Shown: one piece after another, positions 12,060 through 22,410 of the stretch | Numbering within the stretch: the stretch's first letter is position 1 | Layout of the letters: every line of letters begins with the position of its first letter | Source: Gnetum montanum | Taxonomy: Eukaryota > Streptophyta > Gnetopsida > Gnetales > Gnetaceae | Direction of reading: 5' to 3' | Length of the DNA stretch: 64,000 bases | Assembly (NCBI GenBank): GCA_015680685.1 | Contig: MNCI01008033.1 | Span: forward strand, 1,119,701-1,183,700 | Notes under the pieces: generated by a model | What the model was told of the DNA's origin: nothing | Databases searched by the model: none | What the model saw: the letters and a program-made list of their open reading frames with translations, nothing else | Made by a program: the position numbers and the translations under genes

Positions 12060-14261
12060 TTTTGATATTTTCTTTAAAATTGTAATGCTTAGAAGAAATG
12101 TAAGTGTTAGTGTTATGCCCTGTTGGGAATTAGGCACGTTAGATAGGGATGCCAACATCCCCTCCCTATGGGACCTGGGAGTAAGTTAATTATGTTTCAC
12201 ATAATAAAATTTTTTATTTTATTTTATCTTATTGTATGAATTTTTTGTTTGTTACTTTTTATTATTTTTCTATCTTTTTCCAATACTAACATAATCACTA
12301 TTGTGGCATTGCAGGGTCTTACTAAAACTTGTTCTCATTATGGTTGAATTGGTGGGGATTCTATGTTGCATGAGTGATCTCGTACCAAATGTACTTACAC
12401 CACATGCACGTATAGGACACCAAGAGGTCTGGTTTCAGTTGGGTGCATAGGAATTCCTAGAATTCTTGCTCTTCCACTTCAGTGTGATCATATGGTCATA
12501 CTTGTTAGTCGAAGCAGTAGGTGTCATAGTTGAAACATTGTTGCCTAGGGTGAATCAAGACATCTTGAAGTTTATGTCTGATGAACCTACTAAAGGTAAA
12601 GGGGCAGGGAGCTTGAGCTAGCATCCAAAAGGCCTCAGACTATTGTCTTGGATCTAGGAAATGCCTAAGCTCCAATGATACCATAAATACAACATCATAT
12701 TTCTTGCTCAATGTGTGCACACCATTTTCCAAAACCCACCTAGGACAGTTTATTATGCTGGAGGGTGAGCCGTGTTGTGATTTTTTTACTACCTATTATT
12801 TCATGACTTAGGGTGCTAACTACTTTTTGGCCTATTGCCAGGTTTTCCATTAATGCAAACGGCCTCCATAATGAAGAGGGGATACTAGATTTGACCCAAA
12901 TGACCCTACAAGAATTCTCATTTGCTAGGAATATGCATGTTGGAGTGATAGGGCAAGTTTGGGTAGATTTGGCAAAATACCCTAGCAGGTATTCCAAATC
13001 TTATGAGAGGTGTTGAAATCTTGACTGGTTGGACATTGAGTGGGCATCTCAGATATTGAGTGTAGAGTAGGTTTCGGTCCCACTACCACCGTTCTACAAA
13101 TTGTTTATGCCACATAAGTTATATCACCTATTTACTTTCATGCAATTTTAATTTTATATTTTTATTATGTTGCTAATTCTACTTTTGTTTATTGTAGCCG
13201 TAGCTAAGTCTAAATAGATTACAGTGGTTATTTCATGATGCATTGAGACCACTATCCTCTTCAAGTATAATGAGGTTGACATTTTGTAGCACTAGTTGTG
13301 CCACGAGGCCCCAGAAAGGGTAGCCCAAAATATTCAATGGACCTTTTTTTGGTCATGAACCTAAACATCTTGATAGCAAAGATGATTGCCTTAGTTAACT
13401 CTTTCACCAAGAGTGTCAATCATTTTTGCACACAAGTTCATAATGTGCAAGTGGTCTTTAAGATCATGGATGACCTCTTCTTAGATCTCTTCAGCATTTC
13501 CTTTGAAGGTCTATCAGTAGGTAAGAAGACTAATAAGGAGCTAAACCATAGAGTGGGCATTGAAGAGTGGTTGGGCACTAAGAAAGGCCTCAAGGGTATA
13601 TCCATGAAGAAAGTTGAATTGCCTGTGGTCCAACACCTCTATCCTATCTTCTGAGCTTATGTATTTTCTAAGTTTATTTCTTAAGGAAAGGTCCTTGGGC
13701 TATAGCAAGCTTGGATAATGAGGGATGTGATAGAGGAGGGGACATAGTATAATTGGGCTAGCTACCTTATTAATGGCTTGTGAGCCAAAATTTTCAAACT
13801 ACATGACAACCTCAAGGCACGATCTCATGTGCATTTTGGCTTCTTCGTAGTGTGCCTATAAAGGTTTACAGAGCTTTTGGTGGTCTGTGAGAATGGGAAA
13901 TGGATGGTTCAAGATCACATCCAAATTTCCAAGCCATGGATTTTCCATTTTTTCTACACGACGCGGTCATAGGTCCCCCCAAAGGCTATTGGCAAGTCAT
14001 TCTCAATGAAAATCAAAGGCCATGCAGGGTCATCCTACCATGCATGTGACAGTGTTGGGGAGGCTCCACCAACAAACATAGGTAACACAGTAAGAGGGGT
14101 GCAACTCATCACTGAGATGGTGAGGTCAAAAATGCAAATCAAGAAGCCGTGCCCCATAGAGGAGCCCATGCATTAAGTTGAGAAAAGGGACAAGAAGCTA
14201 TAATTCATACTTCACGATGCACGATCGAAATTAGCTAGTAAGTATGTATTACTTAGCATCA

Positions 14262-14292
<31 letters not shown>

Positions 14293-15924
14293 ATTTTTTG
14301 ACTTTATTATTAGACATTCTAACTAAAGTTCGTGCAACATAGGCAAAATGGACCCTGCAGCAGAAGACAAGCCTTTAGATGATGATGTCCCTCATCTTGA
14401 GGGACACATGGAAGATGAGCAAGCCATCGAAGTGTTGAGGTAGCTTGAAGAAGAGGCACTATAGTTTGAGGATGATGAGTTTGAAAATTTGTTTAATGGT
14501 GTGCAGATGGGTGATTCCCTCACTCTCACCCTTGAGGGTTTGCTGGGTAGGAGCTTTACACCGCCATCTTCATTGTGTTTTTTTCTCTTTTTTATGTATT
14601 TTTTATACTTTCTTTTTGTTATTTTTATATATTTATTTTTTGTGTGTTTTGTTTTTATGGTTATAAAATTTTTTATGTTATAGTGGCTGATGCCTTTTCT
14701 GAGCATCTAGAATCAACATCCACTTTTTGCACACAACTGTGGGTGGAAACTCTAGACAAGTTCGCCTTTATGCAAGGCATAGTGGATGATATGATTAACT
14801 GTCTTAAATAGATAGATCCTAAGATGGGTATGTTTAATTTATTATCATTACCTTGTTCTCCCCATTTTTTTTTATTTTTTTCTGTTGTTTGAGTGATTGG
14901 TTTTGTTTATCTTATGACTGATATTTTTCCACTTGGGATAATAGGCTCATGACTCAAGTGGGACCCAAGTAGAGCAGTCTAGGTTGATGCTATGTCTAAG
15001 TTCCCTCTTAAGGTAGAGCAAGTGCTTTGTCATGTATACAATGAGGCAAGCAAGTGCACATTGCACTTCACACGAGCATTTTGGAAGTGTAGGCATGTGA
15101 ACAAGGAGCTTTGGAAACAAGTGCAAGAGCTCTGGGAATAGAAGGCGAACCAAGAAGCCAGACTAGAAGACTTGTAGTTGCATTATGAATTCTTGAAAGC
15201 CCATGAAAAATTAAACAGTAGCTAGCATATGGTTGAGATTGACTATGCCAGGTACTGGTCGATCATTCAGGGTAAGAATGAGGCTACCTTTGAGGTCATT
15301 GAATAATGTTGCAGATGGACCTCTCAACCAAGAAGAACCAAGATTGGAAGGATTATAGTGCCAAAGTATATGAATGGGGATAGACTTAGAAAAACTACAA
15401 ACATCATTACAAGATGGAATGTGCATCTTATCGTAAGAAGTATAGGGATGAGTCTGTGAAGTGTTGATGTCAAGAGATATTTCTTGATGCTATTGGTGCA
15501 AAGCAAGCTTAGAAGATGTTTGCGAGCCATCTAGTAGTTAGTGAGTCCCCAGAGAGAGAGGTCACTATTTCTTCTAGAGAGGTTACTTCTACAACATTTT
15601 TGCTAGGGTCACCCATATGGATAGCCATGGAGAAAGGTAAAACCCTCATGGGTGTCAATTTGGGAGAGGAGGATTGGACACGCATGTCAGAGGATGAAAT
15701 CCTTCGAAGTCTAGAGGTTGGCCTCGATAGGATGCCCCTGAGCATGGATGCGGGCCCATATTAGTTTAGTTTAACGTACCTTATTTTTGTCTATTTCATT
15801 ATGATTTTGCATGTCATCTCATTTATAGACTGATTTATTGTTTCATTTTTGTTTTGTGTAGGCTCCAAGTGAAGGTGTAGGACCTAGTGGAGTAGCGGAT
15901 AAAGACGAAGGGAAAGAGCCTTAG
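12060..15924 (+). pseudogene. Antisense, apparently spliced gene of unknown function inside the Tat-like element
   Basis: This region lies on the strand opposite to gag-pol. Plausible introns with GT-AG ends, AT-rich bodies and plant-like sizes are 12181-12314 (donor GTAAGT, acceptor GCAG), 14238-14342 (GTAAGTATG), 14547-14683, 14828-14944 and perhaps 15776-15861. A single frame from 13298 to about 14220 reads as protein interrupted mainly by TAG/TGA, including the open part 13298-13654. A later exon (14945-15270) is coiled-coil-like, a further open frame covers 15516-15764, and a last exon at 15862-15924 ends in TAG. I do not recognise the protein. Some Tat elements (Grande) are known to carry an antisense ORF, but at a different place. 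It is decayed, and exon limits are tentative. Confidence 0.55.
13298..13654 (+). pseudogene. Longest open exon part of the antisense gene
   Basis: This 118-residue open frame begins MPRGPRKG and contains hydrophobic stretches FLVMNLNILIAKMIALV and DDLFLDLFSISFEGLSV. The same frame continues past its TGA to about 14220 as NWASYLINGL, LHDNLKARSHVHFGFFVVCL and WMVQDHIQISKPW, broken by stops explainable by C-to-T change. It looks like a folded domain rather than random sequence. Some plant transposon-associated proteins have a similar style (Trp-Ala, then amphipathic helices), but I cannot name a family. The start codon is not established; an intron end at 13197 suggests the exon begins earlier. 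Confidence 0.5.
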
Positions 15925-16520
15925 CTTCCCATGATAATGCAAATTAAAATGTTTGAGATTCATGTATTTTTGGATATTCCATGTGGCAGTTGATGTAACT
16001 TTGGACAATGTATTTTATTTATGATTTAATGGAAAACATGACATTTATTTACTTCTCATTTTATCATTTTAACTTGTAATTCAATTGATATTGTTATGAT
16101 TTTAACTTATGATTTTGTTAATGTAATTAGGCCCCTTGTGGATCCCATGCCAATTTAAGGCCATGGCGGTAGGGCCATCACTAGTTTAAGGCCATTTTGG
16201 GCCATTGCTAGTTTAAGGCCATTTTGGGCCATTGCTAGTTTAAGGCCATTTTGGGCCATCGCTAGCTTAAGGCCCTTTTAGGCTATTGCACAAAAGGAAG
16301 TTGGATACCAATTTTAGGCCTTGGTGGTCCATGCAATAGTTTAAGGCCATTTTAGGTTGCATGATAGTTTAAGGCCTTTTGAGGCCTCATATTTTTCTTT
16401 CTTTTTCTTGAGAAAGAAAGCTAAAAGAAATTGTAACTAATGCAAGATGTGAAAGAAGCTAAACGAAATTGTAACAAAAGGGGCAAGAGACAATTTGGGT
16501 AGACAAGAAAATTAGGGGGA
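15925..16520. other. Spacer with 27 bp tandem repeat
   Basis: This follows the last exon of the antisense gene and precedes the minus-strand protease region. It includes the 27 bp array at 16180-16290 and A/G-rich sequence to 16520. No protein was recognised. Confidence 0.6.
16180..16290. repeat. 27 bp minisatellite, core CTAGTTTAAGGCCATTTTGG
   Basis: CTAGTTTAAG occurs at 16181, 16208 and 16235 and as CTAGCTTAAG at 16262, an exact 27 bp period. Looser copies extend to about 16385. The core is shared with the array at 6735-7010 and the single unit near 10658. Confidence 0.9.
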
Positions 16521-16524
16521 TGGC

Positions 16525-17391
16525 CTAATCATGCAGATGCTTCCTAGCCCAATGCAAGTTAAGTGGTGCATAAGGCCTAGTGTGCACTAGGTGGTACTCC
16601 CCTAGGCCATCATCTACCATAGAAAAGGAAAATTCTACCCATAGAGCTTCGTCATGGAGGTCGCTTGTCTTGCTTGGTTGCTTAACATTGGTTGAACAAC
16701 ATTGACTTTCATTACAAATAGGTGGTGTGTCCTCAGAGATCTCCACCTTTGACCCTTGTTTAGTGTCTACATTGTTGATGGTCAAAGGGGCTACATTGTC
16801 ATCGAAGATCACCACTTCCCCACCTTCATAAGGCAAGTGCATTTCTTGGTGGATTGGTGAAGAAACAGCTCATAGCTAGGCTAACCAGGACCTCCCTAAG
16901 ATTCGGTTGAGTTTGGGCATCTTTTCAATCATGATGAACTCTGCGTTAGTGGGGAATTACTCTCTTGCCATGAAATCAATTGTGATTATCCCCTTGACAA
17001 CCACATATGCTCCATTAAACGATTTTAAACATGTTGTTCTTGTTGGCCTAATTTGATCTACCAGGCCAAGCTTATCAACGATGGGAAATGGGATCACATT
17101 GGTTGCTGCTTTGTCATCTATGTGCACCCTACGAATCTTGTATTGACCCATGTGAATTGTTATGAACATGGGTGTGGTGGTTACTTGACCCTTTTTAGGG
17201 TTAGCTTTTATCGCTTCATTGCAAAAGGTCAAGGGTGTTAACCTTGGCTCTTTGGTTGTAGGCAAGAGTATCACTGCATGGATAGCCTCTTTGTCTGTCA
17301 ACATGTCTTCCTTAATAGAAATGAATGCCAACATGCGAACCAAGGCCTTGTGATGAGTAGGGTAGGTCATAATTAAATCATATAGGCTCAA
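16525..17391 (-). pseudogene. Aspartic protease region of the Tat-like element
   Basis: The 144-residue minus-strand frame 17391-16957 contains VHIDDKAATNVIPFP, GLVDQIRPTRTTCLKSFNG and VVVKGIITIDF, the layout of Tat-lineage proteases around the active-site Asp. The usual D-[ST/N]-G triad reads D-D-K here, so the enzyme is probably dead. After a short break an LGRSWL segment lies near 16890-16910, the conserved C-terminal protease block, and the open frame 16842-16525 continues with no known motif. The protease would cut the Gag-Pol precursor during particle maturation. It lies between gag and the antisense gene. Confidence 0.8.
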
Positions 17392-17889
17392 AGTTGTATT
17401 TTTTTATTTTAGTGCTTATTTGACCTATGCAAGTGCATCTAGGAAATCTTTTCCACCATTCACTTATTTGGTGATTTTTACCTCCTCCATACATCCTAGG
17501 AGATGGATTTATAGAGGAGGAGACTTGGTTTTTGATTAGGAAGTGGGCCTTTGAGCCTTGGTGTTTGCTTGTTGAGTCTACATGTCTGTGTTGGTGGCCT
17601 GAGATGATGAGGTCATGGAAACAACTGAGAAAGGAGTGGGTTTAGGAGGACCTAGCTCTGTGCATTCCCTAGCCATCTTGTTGGCTAGATGCTCATCACA
17701 TCTGTTCAAGTAGGTTGGTTGCAATGCAATCCCCACAACCAGACCCTGGGCAGATGAGGGATCCACACATTTTGGCACCCTTATGACAAAAGGTATCTAG
17801 GTTGTTGTTGCCACAACATGATGTGGGGTCCTAATCATAAAGGATGTTATGAGCACTTGAGGTGGTGCCTTGATGATAAAGGAGGCCTA

Positions 17890-19200
17890 TGGCCTAGTTG
17901 ATGTTGAGGCCCTAATGTCACTAGAGGACACACAAACCACAAATGGTTCATGTGTTGGCTCTACATTATCATCCACACTAATAGCATTGATAATATAACC
18001 TACACCACTAGCTTTTAATGGGTCCTTATAGACTTTCATGGATTGGTTTTCCAATTGGACAAGATTACTTTCATCAAGGACCAGCTTGCCTTGATTGATC
18101 ATGCATTGAATATCATCTTTCAACACTAGGTAGTAATCTATGTTGTGCTCATGAAGTTGATGGTAGTTATAAAATCAATCTAGTCTAAAATTCTTGCATA
18201 TAGGAGGCTCATTGGGCATAGCCGTAGAAGGGTTTTGGAGGACCTCACAATACCTCTCGTGGTGCTTTCGCACATCTTCTGACATTTGCTTATGCTGAAT
18301 GCACCCAACACTAAGTAGTTGATCCAAAAGATCTAATAGCTTGATTGGAAAAGGGATGTATTTTGAGCAATCCTTGCGTTCAAAGTTTGGCCTTGGGGGA
18401 GCTTGCCCCATAGTTGCTAATGATGTGGCTTGGTTGGATCCCACATTGCCAAAACCTAATGCTTTGTTACTATTAGCCAAGGCTTTAGGTGCCTTGGCTA
18501 GTTGCTTGTTGTTGTTGGGCTTGGCTTCATTAACCATAGCTACCATGGTGGTTGTTATGGCCTTCCCCTTTTCTTTATCTTTCTTTGCATGTGCATTTTT
18601 ATAGGCCACATAAGCTGGGTCCCTACTGGCTTCCACCACATCTTGTATGTTCTTTGTCTGAGCAAAAGCTTGGCTAAAGGAACGCGAGGCTAAATAGTAT
18701 AGCTTTGATTTAATGAAATCATTTATTGCAGCTTTAAAAATGGCCAGCATGTGGGTTTTGGTGATTTGCTTATGAATATCATTAAGGGAGGCACTCCAAC
18801 ACTGTATGAATTTTTTCATTGGTTCCAGTGCTCGTTGTTTGATGTTCATCAACTGATCTAGCATGGCCTCTGGCTTCAAGGTGTACTTGAAGTAGGTTAT
18901 GAGTTGCCTTAGCAACTCCTCTAGAGTTGAGATGGAAGCTCAAGGGAGTGCACGATACCAATCTAGAGGTTTGCTAGTTAGAGACATGGCAAAAATGTTG
19001 ATGATCGTATATGGCCATGCTTGAAGTAATAAGCACTCAAAACAAAAAGTTACTAGGTGAGAATTGGGGTCATCCTCACTATTGTATTTTGTAAACTAGG
19101 GGAGTTGGACCCCAGGAGGCAGTGTTAGTGGAGGAACTGCATGGCTGATGGGATTCTCCTAATAGAAGTCCATTATGTGGACCATCTTTGAGCTGGCCAC
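17890..19200 (-). pseudogene. Gag of the Tat-like element (broken)
   Basis: The largest open part is 246 residues at 18915-18175. It has the retrotransposon Gag core: LLRQLITYFKYTLKP, LMNIKQRALEPMKKFIQCW and a helix-rich stretch, then a Lys/Ala/Asn-rich linker. Upstream to about 19100 broken reading includes SKPLDWYRALP-like wording. Downstream at 18150-17887 a segment with LHEHNIDYY and LKDDIQCMINQGKL matches the C-terminal zinc-finger-like block of Tat Gag, with the final Cys replaced by Tyr. Gag forms the virus-like particle and binds element RNA. It follows the 5' LTR and leader and precedes protease. Stops and frameshifts break it. Confidence 0.8.
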
Positions 19201-19201
19201 T

Positions 19202-20536
19202 TTAAGTCATTTGACCTCCTCTATGAGAGTTTATATAAGCTAGAATGCTTGGTCTAGACTTAGGGATGTTGCAGAGGGTTGCACCAGCTGTGCCGTTAGA
19301 GCAGCCCATAGCCCTATTGTGGGTTGTGCCACCACATGTGACACTTGGTACATTTGCTACTATGTGTACTACGGCATGTGGGATAGTTGAATAGTGAGAC
19401 CAGATGTTGGGGCCCACCATGCAGTTGAGGCTAGGGCTATTGTTGGTGGTGGGACCGAGACGATGGGGATGATAGGAATGTGACTTTTTTATGGCTACAA
19501 TATCGGCATGATGTGCACATATGGTAGCATTGGCATCACAGATGTTGGCTATGAAGGTTGAGTAGATTACAAGGAAATGATGAAGGGAAAAGAGGTAGAA
19601 AGTCATACACCTTGTTGCTTGGGCAGGACTTGGTGGTAGCTACCATTGGCAAAGACTTGGATTGTGGAAGTATCACTACTGCCTCAAAGAAGGCAAAGGA
19701 CTATGATTGGTATGATAAGAAAATAGAGGTAGACTGTGGAACTGAGACATAGAATGGGATGCCCCTATTGGAGTAGGATTCAAACTCCTCTTGTCCATCT
19801 TGTAGGGGTTCATCATAGTTTGATACTGTGTCCTACTCTCTTAGCCCGTTCACCCTAATAAGTTGGTCCAAAATCCATTTTAAGTTTTTGGTAAGCGATA
19901 TTACCACGTCAAGGGTGGGAAGGAACTCCCTTCTATTTCAGTGGATAATCTTGAAACTATGCTTGGCTTCCATCTCTTGGCAGTCCAATGACAAGCCTAC
20001 CTAAAGCTTTGTAGAAAGTTATACTATTCATCATCTAGCGCCTTATGTTTGGGTGATTGGTATCATAGTCTAAGAGACTACTGGTGTGGTCACACTGGGC
20101 TAGGTGATTTCTCAACATCTCCTATGTGTTAAATGAGGTGAGCCACCTCCAAGCTCAAGGCAGTAGCCAAGGTGTTAACGAGGTTCATTTTCGTTGTGTA
20201 GGGAAGGTGTGAGAAAAGAAGATGCTTGAAAAGATGTTTAAATGTAGAAAATTTTAAAGTAAAATGGCTAAGTATGAAAACTCTAAAAAATAGGCCAAAA
20301 ATGGCTAAGTTTGGAAATGTTGAAAAAATGGTTATCTCTGGTGTTGTACTTGTCACACTTTGAGAGACTGTTATGCTCATTAGGGTTGTGACACTCTATA
20401 GAATACTTAAAGATCAACGCAATGGACACAATTTGGGCTTTCTGTCTTATGGGGTTCTAGGGGAACCGTCAACTAGGACCAGTCTAGGGTGTAGAAAGCA
20501 TGTTGAATACCCTTTGCACATAGAAGGAATGGGAGG
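19202..20536 (-). other. 5' leader and probable Gag N-terminal region of the Tat-like element
   Basis: This lies between the primer-site candidate and the Gag core. An open frame at 19606-19202 (134 residues) is Pro/His/Thr-rich and ends just before the Gag core, so it may be the poorly conserved Gag N terminus or a shadow. No motif supports a function. No other gene is seen. Confidence 0.4.
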
Positions 20537-20553
20537 CCCTCCTTCTAGCACCA
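20537..20553 (-). other. Candidate tRNA primer-binding site of the 19 kb element
   Basis: On the minus strand this reads TGGTGCTAGAAGGAGGG, starting with the TGG expected opposite a tRNA CCA end, five bases inside the 5' LTR. I could not match it with confidence to a particular plant tRNA, so the tRNA is left unassigned. Confidence 0.5.
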
Positions 20554-20558
20554 AAAAC

Positions 20559-22405
20559 TATGATGTCTAAAAATGTCAATGGCTGGAACACTGAGAGGTC
20601 CATGGACATACAACCTAACCTCGAATCCATGCAAGGGCCATGCTAGGGAAATGGAAACAAGGTGCCCTAAATGGTTTGGTTGATCAGACAGGGACTTACA
20701 TGATGTAATAATAACTATTTGTAAAAGGGGTTTATAAAGTAGTATGCATGGGATTTAGGACAGCAAGCAAGAGTGTAGCATAGCGTCTTGGCTTGCAAAT
20801 AGTAATGTGAATATGCAAATGTATGTTGATAGTAGAAAAACTGCAAGAGTTTATGCTAAAAAAATTGAAACAAATGATGAAAAAGAAAATGGAACAAGAG
20901 CTTGAGGATGGAGAAATGCACCGCCCCAAGATTGGGGATTGTAACTTTTGATTAAACAGTGTGTGAAATTAGTATGCAGCATCAAAAAGGCATAGCGATA
21001 GCATAGCAGTGCAATTACAGTCTTTGGGACATCAAGGACATGGTGTTGATAGTTGCAAAAGAAGCTAGACTTGTTGGGTTGATAGTTGTCATGCTATGTA
21101 GGTGCAATGGAAGACTACATCGTGATACTTGCCAAAGTGTTAAGTTCGGGTGCTTAGGTGCAGGAGTAACGGAGGTGCTAGGAATGCACAAAATGCACAA
21201 TGCTCTTATGATTTGAAAACCCCTAAAATGTTGAATGTTAGGGTATTTATAGGGCTAGGGTTGGCATGAGATGTAGAGTAAACACCACATGGCCTAAGTG
21301 TCATGTGGCATGGGCATGGATGGGTCACGCTGACATGTTACATTCAAAGTATTACGCTCTGTAGGATAGGAATAGGAACCTAGAGACTACTAAATTGTGA
21401 CCACACCATCTGGACTACACGTGCCAAAGTCTAAGAGATTTCCATGTACCTACAAACAATGTCAAAATAATGCAACTTAGAGTCTATGCTTTGGGACTAC
21501 ATCTTCCCCCTCTTTCGAGTAGGGTCAAGCATAGGGACAATTTTGGAGATCAATGGGAGGTGCAAAAGTAAGGCAAACTACTGATCCTAGCTGTTGAAGG
21601 AACGTCAAAGCTGAGATGAGGATCGATGCCAAGTTCTGGAACCTTTTGGAGGCTTTTGGAGGCATTTTTCACATGTCAAGTTGGCTACACTACATAGCAT
21701 GATAGAACATAGCATGAACACTTAGTGAAATTTTTGCAAATTTTGACCTACTACACCCATCATGCTATCTACGTTGCATAACATACTAGAGCGTAGCATG
21801 AATTCTTAGTCAAATTTTAACAAAATTTACAATTTTTCTTCATGGCACACTGATCATGCTATGGGTTTTATCAAGACTAGTAGCCTTGGAAGTTAGAAAA
21901 TTTCCAAATTCATCTTTCATGTTGAGCTAGCTTGATAGATCCTTGTCCAACACTTAGGCAAAATTTGGCCCTAAAACCTATGTCAAGCTTGTTACACTAT
22001 GCAGCGTAGTAGAGCATGATAGTCTGAGAGATAGAAAAATTTTCTGAACAATTTTTTTTCATCTTGAGAACTTTTAACAGACTCTGGCTTGGTACGTGGG
22101 TGAATTGGCAACCAGAACATGTGTTAAGCAGGGCAAGATGGAGAACATAGTGAGCTTGATAGTCTAGGAGATAGAAAATTTGCTGAACTACTTGGTCCAT
22201 CCTAAGCGATCCTTGATCACTTTTGGCTTGACAAGGGAGCGTAGCAGGAAAACTTATAAAAATTTTGCAAAAATCATAACTTCAGGTATGCTATGCTATC
22301 TACATTGTAGAGTGTGACACTAGACTTAGAAAAATTTTATCCAAGTTTTGACACTTGGACAAATCTGTTGTTGAACTGTAGGAGCTTGAAATTGGTGGTG
22401 TTTTA
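20559..22405 (-). mobile_element. 5' LTR of the 19 kb Tat/Ogre-like retrotransposon
   Basis: This is a direct repeat of 3278-5162 over its whole length (1847 versus 1885 bp), from TATGATGTCT to GGTGGTGTTTTA on the plus strand. It would drive transcription leftward. The corresponding sense end CA has decayed to TA here. Open frames at 20732-20929, 21015-21200 and 21997-22200 are inside the LTR and are not genes. Confidence 0.9.
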
Positions 22406-22410
22406 GGTAA
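22406..22410. repeat. Right target-site duplication (GGTAA) of the 19 kb element
   Basis: It partners GGTAG at 3273-3277; the single difference is G/A. Confidence 0.65.

Larger units (their letters stand above)
3278..22405 (-). mobile_element. Complete but dead 19.1 kb Tat/Ogre-like LTR retrotransposon
   Basis: Two long LTRs, a five-base target duplication with one mismatch, a polypurine tract and a candidate primer site delimit this element. Gene order on the minus strand is gag, protease, [antisense gene], RT, RNase H, archaeal-type RNase H, integrase. The second RNase H and integrase C terminus place it in the Tat branch of Ty3/gypsy, and the size is in the range reported for Ogre elements. 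About 5 kb of the extra length is due to the antisense gene and its repeat-rich flanks. All coding parts are broken. Confidence 0.85.

Noticed and set aside
13298-13654. Independent host gene
   Set aside because: It lies within the limits of the 19 kb element and its frame continues in both directions through stops and introns, so it is better treated as part of the antisense pseudogene.
10895-16100. Nested LTR retrotransposon inside the giant element
   Set aside because: I found no second LTR copy, no target duplication and no gag-pol motifs on the plus strand, and related minisatellites of the host element flank it. Not fully excluded.
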